Below are positions 9,524 to 17,796 of a stretch of DNA of 64,000 nt, piece after piece; the first letter of the stretch is position 1; each line of letters opens with the position of its first letter. The DNA is from Acinetobacter bereziniae LMG 1003 = CIP 70.12 (GTDB lineage Bacteria; Pseudomonadota; Gammaproteobacteria; Pseudomonadales; Moraxellaceae). The stretch covers positions 819,429-883,428 of the forward strand of contig NZ_KB849756.1 of NCBI RefSeq assembly GCF_000368925.1, in the 5' to 3' direction. A program made the translations under genes and the position numbers. The notes beneath the pieces are model-generated. The model made no database searches, had not been told where the DNA came from, and worked only from the letters and a program-made list of their open reading frames with translations.

Positions 9524-12500
9524 CTAAATTAAAAGCCGATAGTCATACGACATAGGGCTAAAGTTATTAAAATAAACTCCTATTCTAGCAATGTCATTTG
9601 CCGATTCCAAAGTAACAGGTAATCTAGAATAATAATCAAAAGTATTCCAATTCATTTTAGATAAACCTAAAATTTCATTCGCTAACTGGCTAATATCTGA
9701 TTGCCCAACATAACGTTTAATAACTAATGGAACTGGGATTCTTCTTTTTCCTTGGAAATATTTAAAACTTGGATTTTGAGCACTTGGCGTAGCTCCATGC
9801 ACCCATAATAATGCTGTATTAGAACTTTGGACAATTACCGTGCCTCTAGCAATAGGGAAACCATCTATTTCTAGTTTATTATTAACCAATTTAGATGACA
9901 AATATCGAAAAGAATCCTCAAAGTTAATTTCGATCAATTCTATATCTTCCACGCCTTCTAATCCTTGTATAAACCCACGCTGTTCTTCTGCTGTGAATGC
10001 TGTCCTCTTATGTATCACAACACGTCGTGGTAATTGCATTTTTGCATCAAAAAACATTTGTCTAATTTTCTCACCTGTTCTCCTTGCATCTTCTTCAGAC
10101 ATATAAGGATTATGATGGTGAATTATAGGGTTCTCTATCCGACCAAGTTGAAATTGCATGCCTTCCCCCCTAGCACTATAAATATGACTACAACCTAGAA
10201 CAATCCTTTTAGAGTTTTCAGGATACGTGTTCCTATTGATACTGTAGCCTATCCCCACAAAAGCTGTCTGATTATCTATAGATTCCAATCGCCAAGGTGT
10301 CCGCATAGCTTTGACATAAAATGCTAATGATAACCACCACTTCACTCTACAACTTTGGGAACTATTAACCGTTTTCTCTCTTACAAATTGGGTACTTATT
10401 CCCTGCTGAGCGGCATATGCTTTAATATAATCATGTAAATCAAAGTATTCATGTTCTGATTTTATTGAAGTTAATAATTCCCATCTTTTAGGAATATAAA
10501 TAATTACAACTGTACCCGTACGCAATTCTAATTTTTTCAAAGCATCGAGCTCATAACAAATTCTATTTGCTAAACTTTTTGCATTATCAATAGCTTTTTG
10601 TGCTGAAAGAGCTTCATCTACAAATCGCCATGTATTTTCACCTATTTTAGGAAAGGTTATCGGTACGCCAAATGCATTTGTAAATCCATGAAATGGATGT
10701 AAATAATCTTGTTCTGATTTTTCTGGTAATGACTTTTCATGAATTCCCCGTAAAAGATTATTTACAATCCCTGCATCCTGACGTGTACTTATTACATTGA
10801 TACAAATTTCAGGGCATAAACCAGAACTGGTATTTTTATAATCCCAAGGGCGATTTTCAACTAATCCTTTTAAAGGGTTAATATGAGATATTTCATTAGA
10901 TATAGAATTTGAACCAAAAATTAATTTTGCATCCTGAATGATCAAGCCTTTTTGAGTTGCATGCTTATTGAAATCAGTAGGAAGCTTTCGTGTAGCATAA
11001 TTAACTAAACCAGCATAAAGTGGCTTTTTACCTAAATTAAATATACCGCCACCACTGACTATAAGGTCTTTTTTTGTAATGATATCTGCCCACTTTTCTA
11101 ATATCTGACTATATTCTTTATTATGTTGATAACCGAATTTTTTATTCTTTATAGTTTTTACAACATCATGATCAGGCAAAGATTCATCTAAATTTAATAC
11201 AAGCAAATCAGGTTTAAATGTTAAATAAATATCATCTTTAATAAAATTTAAATTTAGAATCAAAGCATCTATTATCTTATATTTTTTCCCATTGTGAAAT
11301 TCGATAGAACTTACATCTGGATTCCATATCCGTTTATTTTGATCTGAACTGAACTCTAAATTTTTGACAATACTTTGGATTAACCCACGTCTAATGAGAG
11401 ACTGAATCCTTGTATCGTTCAATACATCAGTTTTTGAAAAATTTACTACCGTTGGCGTACTTAGATAGAACTCTCCTAAATATTTCCTGAGTTTATCAAC
11501 ATCCGCGAAAGCTATGATTTCCTTTCCTATTTTTGAAAGTACTACTTCTTTAAAGTCCACTTTACTATTAAGCCAATCAATATAATTTAAGCTCCCTTCA
11601 GGATATTTCAATGTAACTTTAAGAAACTGGCTAGGAAGTTTAACAAAAGGGTAAGCATTACTTTTAATAAGTGAAGAAATATCATTTTCTGGAGCTGTAA
11701 ATTTAGCTGGCTTCTTAGCAATACAAGGAATTTCCTGTAGCATTGACAATGCTTTACTCAACATGTTGTCATTCAATAATTTTCTAGAAATTTGCTCTAC
11801 GGTGTCATCAAATCCCTCTGTTGAGACATAAAAAGCATCCCTATTGTTTTTTCTTGCTAGTTCCAATAGCTCCATCACTGGCTGGCTTATTGTTTCACCA
11901 TACCCACACCAAAATAATCTTGATTTAACCGTTTTAGAAAAAATATTTTCTAAAACTGTCATTAAAGATTTATCTCGACCGCTATAACCAATAACTACAA
12001 GATCATAGTCCTGTAACTCATGTTCAATATTATTTTTTAAATTTTCTTCCTGATGTCTTAATTGTTCATCTGTATTTTTAAGCTCATCGTAACGATAATC
12101 TCCATGCAATGAAACTACCCTTATCTCGCCCTCACTATGTTGTCTGGTAATACGTTGGGTATTATCCAGCCCAATTTCAATACATACAACATCATTCGAA
12201 TGACAAGCCCTAGCAACCAAACCATCAAAGTTTGTAGTCCACACAGTTTTTATTATTTTTGCTTGAGCAAGCAGTGGTAATAATTTATACCCGATATGCG
12301 GCTTAGCCATCTCAACATATTGCTGAAAGAAACTTCTTCTATCCTGTTCTGTGATATAGCATTCTTTTGCATAAAAAGAGTATTCTTCTGGACTATTCAA
12401 AATGGGATATTCTCCTCTTTGATCCAACCATTTTTGAATTCGATCTTTTGTACCTTGTAGAGATAACTCTCCAACTGTTTCCCTTAGAAGTGGATTTTTA

Positions 12501-12661
12501 GTTATAAATATTTCACGCTTCCACTCCCAGATACAACGCTCTGCGGATGGCATACCAGAAGATATTGATGCTCCAGCACCTAATAATAAGCAAATCGGCC
12601 TTTTTTTATTAATATCTATAGATCGTATAAAGGCGTCAATCGCAATTTTATATGGTATCAT
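9524..12661 (-). CDS. Single-chain SIR2-APAZ-Argonaute (short pAgo fusion, SPARSA-like)
   Basis: A 1045-aa fusion. Residues 1-300 are a SIR2 NADase domain with GAGASISSG at 28-36, TTNFD at 142-146, catalytic His in SLHG (H186) and IGYSGRD at 224-230, so the NAD pocket looks intact. About 320-570 fits the APAZ region. About 590-770 fits the MID domain, with a guide 5'-end pocket suggested by HDYIKA (K747) and STQF (Q758). About 790-1045 is PIWI. The PIWI nuclease tetrad is lost: the first Asp position reads FVGIGYS and the later Asp position reads IHKRTAF. Known SIR2-APAZ/short-Ago systems use guides to detect invader nucleic acid and then deplete NAD+, killing the cell; that is family knowledge. 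Most have two genes, and fused forms are rarer. Its neighbour on the same strand is a PD-(D/E)XK gene. Confidence 0.85.
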   Translation of the reverse strand: MIPYKIAIDAFIRSIDINKKRPICLLLGAGASISSGMPSAERCIWEWKREIFITKNPLLRETVGELSLQGTKDRIQKWLDQRGEYPILNSPEEYSFYAKECYITEQDRRSFFQQYVEMAKPHIGYKLLPLLAQAKIIKTVWTTNFDGLVARACHSNDVVCIEIGLDNTQRITRQHSEGEIRVVSLHGDYRYDELKNTDEQLRHQEENLKNNIEHELQDYDLVVIGYSGRDKSLMTVLENIFSKTVKSRLFWCGYGETISQPVMELLELARKNNRDAFYVSTEGFDDTVEQISRKLLNDNMLSKALSMLQEIPCIAKKPAKFTAPENDISSLIKSNAYPFVKLPSQFLKVTLKYPEGSLNYIDWLNSKVDFKEVVLSKIGKEIIAFADVDKLRKYLGEFYLSTPTVVNFSKTDVLNDTRIQSLIRRGLIQSIVKNLEFSSDQNKRIWNPDVSSIEFHNGKKYKIIDALILNLNFIKDDIYLTFKPDLLVLNLDESLPDHDVVKTIKNKKFGYQHNKEYSQILEKWADIITKKDLIVSGGGIFNLGKKPLYAGLVNYATRKLPTDFNKHATQKGLIIQDAKLIFGSNSISNEISHINPLKGLVENRPWDYKNTSSGLCPEICINVISTRQDAGIVNNLLRGIHEKSLPEKSEQDYLHPFHGFTNAFGVPITFPKIGENTWRFVDEALSAQKAIDNAKSLANRICYELDALKKLELRTGTVVIIYIPKRWELLTSIKSEHEYFDLHDYIKAYAAQQGISTQFVREKTVNSSQSCRVKWWLSLAFYVKAMRTPWRLESIDNQTAFVGIGYSINRNTYPENSKRIVLGCSHIYSARGEGMQFQLGRIENPIIHHHNPYMSEEDARRTGEKIRQMFFDAKMQLPRRVVIHKRTAFTAEEQRGFIQGLEGVEDIELIEINFEDSFRYLSSKLVNNKLEIDGFPIARGTVIVQSSNTALLWVHGATPSAQNPSFKYFQGKRRIPVPLVIKRYVGQSDISQLANEILGLSKMNWNTFDYYSRLPVTLESANDIARIGVYFNNFSPMSYDYRLLI

Positions 12662-12796
12662 CTTTTTAATTGTCCTTATGATTATTCTTTTCTAGCCTCA
12701 GATTATTAAATAATCTCTTATTATTCAAGTTATAAAATCTGATTCTATATTCTTAAATTCAGTTCTATCCAAAAAATCAAATTGAATAATATAATT

Positions 12797-13024
12797 CTCA
12801 GACGAATAGGCTATATGGACCCTAAACAAAATAGAGGGATTACTACATATGGTTTTCGCTCTACTTTCCGCGATTGGTCAACTGACAAAATAATTTACCC
12901 TCGCGAATTCTGCGAACATGTCCTTACACATAAACTGCCTGATGAAGTTGAAGCAGCTTATTTACGTGGAGTTTAACTTGAAAATAGAAAAGGATTGATG
13001 ACTGATTGGAATCTGTTTTGTTGT
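12797..13024 (+). pseudogene. Remnant of a second P4-type integrase (C-terminus only)
   Basis: Translation reads GYMDPKQNRG, YGFRSTFRDWS, CEHVLTHKLPDEVEAAYLRG. This parallels the last ~75 codons of the intact integrase at 7573-8847. A TAA at 12974-12976 replaces the Tyr of GAYLEKR, and the frame then continues with LENRKGLMTDW. Many base differences from the intact gene mean it is not a recent copy but the stump of a related integrase. It marks an old boundary: the pAgo unit lies between the living integrase and this stump, so that segment probably arrived as a later insertion. Confidence 0.85.
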
Positions 13025-13250
13025 AAATTACGATTAGTTTTTTTGAAAATTCACACAATAAAAATACCCATTCAACTACAACTCACCCCTGTATATTTAC
13101 AGGATATTATATTCGTGTATATTAATGATATATTTAATAATTACTAAAAAGTCCGTACTGAAATAACGCATAAGTATGTACACTTTGGATCGGAGCATGT
13201 AGGCTAAAATTTACAAGAATATTCAACCAAAATATTAGGATAGAGAAATC

Positions 13251-14570
13251 ATGGATACCGTAGTTGAACATTCTGAAAATACAACGGTAGGGGATCAAAT
13301 CAAAATCGTATATGACCTGGAAAAGTATATATTTGAAAAAATCTACTCTACTCCACCCTTCAATTTCAACAAGTCTATCAGGATGGCCGTTGATTTCGAA
13401 ATGCTTAAAACAATAATATATGCATTACACGATGAAGGGCTATTTAAAGAATCGAATGAAGATCGAATAAAAAGATTATGTAAGGATCCTGTCCAAGTAC
13501 CTATTCCTTGTAAAAAAGGTGATAATAAAGTTGAAAAACTGGACTTTGAATATTTGCCTAAACATTATCATGAAATCATTTCAGACATAAAAAGCTATCG
13601 TTCCGCCATCGAAACTAAAAATCATACGCAAGCAAAAATTATATATAAAAGCTTACTCCAGCAATACTCAAAACATCGTGATTGTTACGTAGTCGAATTA
13701 TTACCTGAAAGCCTTCAAAACACGATCGATAAAATTCAACTCAGCTATCTTTCACAAGAACCTGATGAAATCAAAGAAAAAGCTTATATCGACTTTGTTA
13801 AAGAATTTATCAAGAAATACGAATATGATCATGTGTTTCTTTGGAATGCGTTAAATTTTTCAAGACAGGATCAGAATACGCTCAAGGAATTGTCTTTTCT
13901 TTCATTTCGATTCATTGGTCCATTAAAAAATAAGTTTGCTATACGCCAACGCAATTCAAAGATCCAGTTCCTGAAACCCAAAAAAATAATACTGTTTGAA
14001 CAGCTTATGGAGTATCTAGACAAAAAAGCGACAGCATATGTACGTGAGATTTTAATGCAAATGTATGATCGAAAAGAAAATATATATATAAAACAACAAG
14101 GAAATATTGACAAACTTTTACGAACTTACATTAAAAAATATCAGACAAAAATATTAAACAGAAAACAACAGGTTAAGATTATTGCTAAGATTAAAACTAA
14201 ATTTACACCTCAAATAATACAAATATTAGAAGACAAACAGGATAAAAAACACCAACAGCTCAATTTTAAAATGCAACTGCAAAAGCACATTGTGCGAAAT
14301 CTGACAAATTCGTCAACAGGAACTATAAGCAGTGAGCCTGTTTATGACCCGTACTTATTTATTCCTACTGCATCTATCCATGACACAGATACCCTAACTG
14401 AACTTAAAACAAAAGCCACTCGGAATAAATCTGCTAAAAAGCAGAAAGGTTTTCAGACTCAGGAGCATCCAACTACTCAGCCTAAAAGAAATTTTATTGG
14501 TGATACTAAAAGGATGCTCAAAAAGAATCATGAAATCTATCAATCTTTGAAAAACCTTTTAAATGATTAA
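13251..14570 (+). CDS. Unknown lysine-rich island protein
   Basis: A 439-aa protein with a good start (AGGATAGAG upstream of ATG 13251). I do not recognise it. It appears soluble and strongly basic, with many Lys and Gln. It seems largely helical, with possible coiled segments around residues 110-180 and 255-335. The C-terminal ~90 residues are low-complexity and charged (TKATRNKSAKKQKG). No catalytic motif is apparent. It is the first gene of the plus-strand block after the integrase stump, 130 bp before alpA. A nucleic-acid-binding role is possible but is a guess. Confidence 0.6.
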   Translation: MDTVVEHSENTTVGDQIKIVYDLEKYIFEKIYSTPPFNFNKSIRMAVDFEMLKTIIYALHDEGLFKESNEDRIKRLCKDPVQVPIPCKKGDNKVEKLDFEYLPKHYHEIISDIKSYRSAIETKNHTQAKIIYKSLLQQYSKHRDCYVVELLPESLQNTIDKIQLSYLSQEPDEIKEKAYIDFVKEFIKKYEYDHVFLWNALNFSRQDQNTLKELSFLSFRFIGPLKNKFAIRQRNSKIQFLKPKKIILFEQLMEYLDKKATAYVREILMQMYDRKENIYIKQQGNIDKLLRTYIKKYQTKILNRKQQVKIIAKIKTKFTPQIIQILEDKQDKKHQQLNFKMQLQKHIVRNLTNSSTGTISSEPVYDPYLFIPTASIHDTDTLTELKTKATRNKSAKKQKGFQTQEHPTTQPKRNFIGDTKRMLKKNHEIYQSLKNLLND

Positions 14571-14702
14571 CTTCATCATTTCACACTGAGAAATATATTG
14601 GCTCCACGCACTTCCTGCTCCAAATGCAATTACATTTATGTACCTTCTAATCATTGGTTCAACACCTTCCAGATTGAACCAACGTTATAGAAGGAAATCT
14701 AA

Positions 14703-14936
14703 ATGTCTACTATCCAAAACACAATTCAAATGCTGCGTCTAACTGAGCTGATTAAACTCATCGGTTTATCTCGGTCGTCTATTTATGACCGACTGAACCG
14801 ACGGTCTAAACGCTACGATCCTAACTTTCCCCGCCCGTTGAAGCTTAACAATGCCTCACGGTGGTTACTCTCTGAAGTTGAAGAGTGGATTGAAAGTAAA
14901 ATTTCAACACGCAATCAAGGGAATACTGAGAGCTAA
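14703..14936 (+). CDS. AlpA-family helix-turn-helix regulator
   Basis: A 77-aa protein with the AlpA/MerR-like winged helix typical of P4-like satellites and islands: MLRLTELIKLIGLSRSSIYDRL, then FPRPLKL, SRWLLSEVEEWI. AlpA proteins activate excision genes or act as excisionase-like factors. An AAGGA ribosome binding site lies eight bases before the ATG. It sits directly upstream of the Gp2/HUH-like gene, a common arrangement in islands, so it probably controls that gene or excision. Confidence 0.85.
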   Translation: MSTIQNTIQMLRLTELIKLIGLSRSSIYDRLNRRSKRYDPNFPRPLKLNNASRWLLSEVEEWIESKISTRNQGNTES

Positions 14937-15321
14937 CGCTGTACTTGTAAATTCAAAACATAATGCAGCTGTGCAATGCATTCTCAAATTATAAGTATGG
15001 CTAGGCTATCATTTTAATTTTCAATGAATTGCGGTCTTATATATTTACTATTACTCTATATCTATAAATCAAAGAATATTCTATCTATTTATAGATGATC
15101 AATAGTTTTAAAGTATTCAGATACATCAATACTCATATGACCATATAGGTTGTTGGTGTATAGACGTACTGGTGTAGTAAATATGACTAAAACTCATCCT
15201 AAGTTAACTTAACCAACTTACATCCCATCATGGATACTGCGCTAAACAGTATCCATTGGATGCTTATACCCAGAATACTGATCACAGTTGCGCTTTTAAC
15301 TTTAAATCGAGTTTAATTTAT
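14937..15321 (+). promoter_or_regulatory. Leader with palindrome and hairpin before the Gp2-like gene
   Basis: An AT-rich gap of 385 bp. It holds a perfect 12-bp palindrome at 15200-15211 and a perfect 10-bp inverted repeat with a 7-base loop at 15230-15256, about 65 bp before the probable start at 15322. The hairpin overlaps an alternative TTG start at 15256. It could be a regulator site, an attenuating RNA hairpin, or the nick-site structure of the HUH-type protein encoded next. Confidence 0.45.
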
Positions 15322-16503
15322 ATGCGCATTATAAATGTAAATGCTGGTCGGCATATGGGAACACATGACCAATGGCTCCAGCAATTTGAAACCGAACTGC
15401 AAATTACTCCAGTCAACGATGGTTATAAAACAACCTTTTTAGTAAATTCACACGATAACATCCTAGCTCCTGCTATAGGGAAAGCTAAACTGGTCAAACA
15501 GTTCAAAAAACGTAACTTCCCTGAAGTCACAACTGAAACGAAAATACTATCGAATGGTCGCTATGGCTTTGCCGTCAAACACCCTGCTCAAATGAGTAAT
15601 TTACCTTCTGATATTGCAGAATTTATAAACTATTCTACGCTTTCAGACATTATAAAGGGTCTTGATATTCAGGCATTTGATTATGCACTAAGCCAGATGT
15701 CAGAGGATGAATTAGATCTTCTACGTAATGGCACACCTCTACCTTCCAGTCTAAAGGAGAATTTGCTCCCGTACATTAATGCAATAAATAAGTTTATTGG
15801 ATTAATTCGTGCCTTTTTTCGTCGCCCGAACATCAGACGCAAAGTTTATGATGAGCGGAAGAATCTGAAAAAAAATAAGTCTCGAATGATCGAAATGTTC
15901 AACTCTTTAATTGAACGGTATTCGCGTGTAGTCGTTGTTCGACTTGATTTATATCTCAAGCATAAACCTGAAACATTACTGCAAACCTGTTTCAAAGCTG
16001 AAGATTGTTTATCTAAAAATGATTTTGATGCATTTAAAAAGTGTGTTGAACAACTACTAGAAAACAAGCGGCATAATCCTGTGTTGAAACAAGCCATCGG
16101 TTATATTTTTCGTTTTGAATATACGCCAAGACGTGGATTCCATCTGCATACATTCTGGTTTTTCAATGGGAATAAAAATCAGGAAGACATTAGCCTCGCA
16201 CAAGGTATTGAGAAACTATGGAAAAAAGTGACCAATGATCAAGGTTATGCCTACATCTGTAATATGCGGAAGCATACTTACGACAACTGTTTTTTAGGCA
16301 CGATTGAGTATAACCAGTCGCAAAAAAGAAAGTGGCTCGAAGAGGGTTTCGATTATCACTGTAAAACCAGTCAGTTATTCATTTTCAGCAATATGAAACA
16401 TGGACGACGTTTCCAGATTAGCCAGCCTTTAAAACCACAGACTCGTGGTCGCCCAAGAAAAAACCATCTAGAACTCAATGCCTTTGCGGGAGATGAAGCG
16501 TGA
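15322..16503 (+). CDS. Inovirus Gp2 / YagK-YfjJ family protein (HUH-like replication protein)
   Basis: About 393 aa from the ATG at 15322 (MRIINVNAGRHMG). A TTG at 15256 would add 22 residues but lies in a hairpin. The C-terminal half has the family signature: VVVVRLDLYL, GYIFRFEYTPRRGFHLHTFWFF with the H-x-H pair of HUH endonucleases, and LGTIEYNQSQ. The tail is basic (TRGRPRKN). Family members are linked to rolling-circle replication of inoviruses and to integrative islands carrying AlpA. It overlaps the next gene by four bases, so they are co-translated. Here it may drive replication of the excised island, which is inference. Confidence 0.8.
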   Translation: MRIINVNAGRHMGTHDQWLQQFETELQITPVNDGYKTTFLVNSHDNILAPAIGKAKLVKQFKKRNFPEVTTETKILSNGRYGFAVKHPAQMSNLPSDIAEFINYSTLSDIIKGLDIQAFDYALSQMSEDELDLLRNGTPLPSSLKENLLPYINAINKFIGLIRAFFRRPNIRRKVYDERKNLKKNKSRMIEMFNSLIERYSRVVVVRLDLYLKHKPETLLQTCFKAEDCLSKNDFDAFKKCVEQLLENKRHNPVLKQAIGYIFRFEYTPRRGFHLHTFWFFNGNKNQEDISLAQGIEKLWKKVTNDQGYAYICNMRKHTYDNCFLGTIEYNQSQKRKWLEEGFDYHCKTSQLFIFSNMKHGRRFQISQPLKPQTRGRPRKNHLELNAFAGDEA

Positions 16504-17564
16504 TTAAATTACAGCCTGATGAATCATATGCATCTCTACTCAGTACTCACCAGATCACTCAAGCGTATATCCAGCCTTTTATTGGCTATATACCCAATAA
16601 TCGCCCTCCTGTTGGCTTGGACGATTATCTGAAGTTGTATTATATGATTACTGAAAATAAGACTTTTAAGATTATCTCCAAACAACCAACCTACGACTAT
16701 CTGGTGCCTCATGTTTATCTAACGCCGAAAGGTGTTAATTTACTCAAGATTATTCAGGATATTCCGATTAATCCTTTTCTGACAGGTAAATTTTCAGATG
16801 TGATCATCAGACCAGAGATAAAGCTGATGGTTGATTTACTATACAAGCACAGGCTCATTGACTTTCCACTTGGATTTTATCAACAGTTTGAAGCAGTTGT
16901 TGATGGGTTCTGTCAGGATCTGAAAGTGAGGTCTAAAACACGAGATTTTATGAGCTTGAAAAATCACTGGGATTCTTCATTTGGCAATTCTAGAAAGGCT
17001 TATAATCGTTTTGAAGAAGCTGTCTTGTATAGCAATCCAATGTTTCAAGTTCATTCATTGCTTGTTTCAGCTGAATTTATGAATGTCGATGATTTTTCAA
17101 TGGATCAGAAAACATTTAGTCCTGTAACTGTTGAGGATATGCTGCGGGCCACGTCGAGTAAAATTATCGAAGCAGTCTGGGCTAACAATGCTGAAAATCA
17201 CACTCTAGGTATTTTGTCGAAGCAGGAAACGACTATTCGAGGTTTTAAGAGTATTCGGCTCATATTTTTTGTAGCACGCGAAGATACCGACTTTACCCCT
17301 TTTGCTGAATCTCAACTTTATACAGATGTTGAACCTTTTGTATTCCGAGAAGGTAAAACCAGTGTCGCGTGGAGTGATATTGCCTGCATGAACTCAGGGG
17401 TAGAACCTTTAATTTATGGTATAGAATCCAATTTTTACGATACAAGTCAGAATTATATTGGTATGCGACTTACCACTTTAAAATACAGTTTGATTGGTCC
17501 AGAATATTGGGTTCGGTTCAAGTACACCAACACAACGTTTAAAGTCGAAAAAAGTTCATATTAA
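16500..17564 (+). CDS. Unknown protein coupled to the Gp2-like gene
   Basis: A 354-aa protein that starts at GTG 16500 inside the stop of the preceding gene (GTGA overlap), so translation is coupled. I do not recognise it. It looks soluble, with hydrophobic beta-rich stretches (KIISKQPTYDYLVPHVYLT, SIRLIFFVAR) and no membrane segment or clear motif. Tight coupling suggests it works with the Gp2/HUH-like protein, for instance as a replication partner. A strong hairpin terminator follows at 17596. Confidence 0.6.
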   Translation: MIKLQPDESYASLLSTHQITQAYIQPFIGYIPNNRPPVGLDDYLKLYYMITENKTFKIISKQPTYDYLVPHVYLTPKGVNLLKIIQDIPINPFLTGKFSDVIIRPEIKLMVDLLYKHRLIDFPLGFYQQFEAVVDGFCQDLKVRSKTRDFMSLKNHWDSSFGNSRKAYNRFEEAVLYSNPMFQVHSLLVSAEFMNVDDFSMDQKTFSPVTVEDMLRATSSKIIEAVWANNAENHTLGILSKQETTIRGFKSIRLIFFVAREDTDFTPFAESQLYTDVEPFVFREGKTSVAWSDIACMNSGVEPLIYGIESNFYDTSQNYIGMRLTTLKYSLIGPEYWVRFKYTNTTFKVEKSSY

Positions 17565-17595
17565 TCAATTATTTTATGATTAATAACATTCGTGT

Positions 17596-17624
17596 AACCC
17601 TGAAAGTTTCGGCTTTCAGGGTTT
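17596..17624 (+). terminator. Hairpin terminator after the AlpA/Gp2 block
   Basis: An 11-bp stem (AACCCTGAAAG and its complement) with a short TTTCGG loop, followed by T residues. It ends the plus-strand block. Confidence 0.8.
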
Positions 17625-17796
17625 TAAGTTATGCATGATTTCAAATGAATTACAATAGAATAGTGTACTTCAGTAGGTTTGTAGACCACCTATGTCCATA
17701 ATGAGCAAAAGAAGAGCTGAATAAAATTTCTGTAAACTTTATAATTAGTTATAAATCTTCAAGTATTAAAAAATCATTTTTTCATTTTAGGCCATT

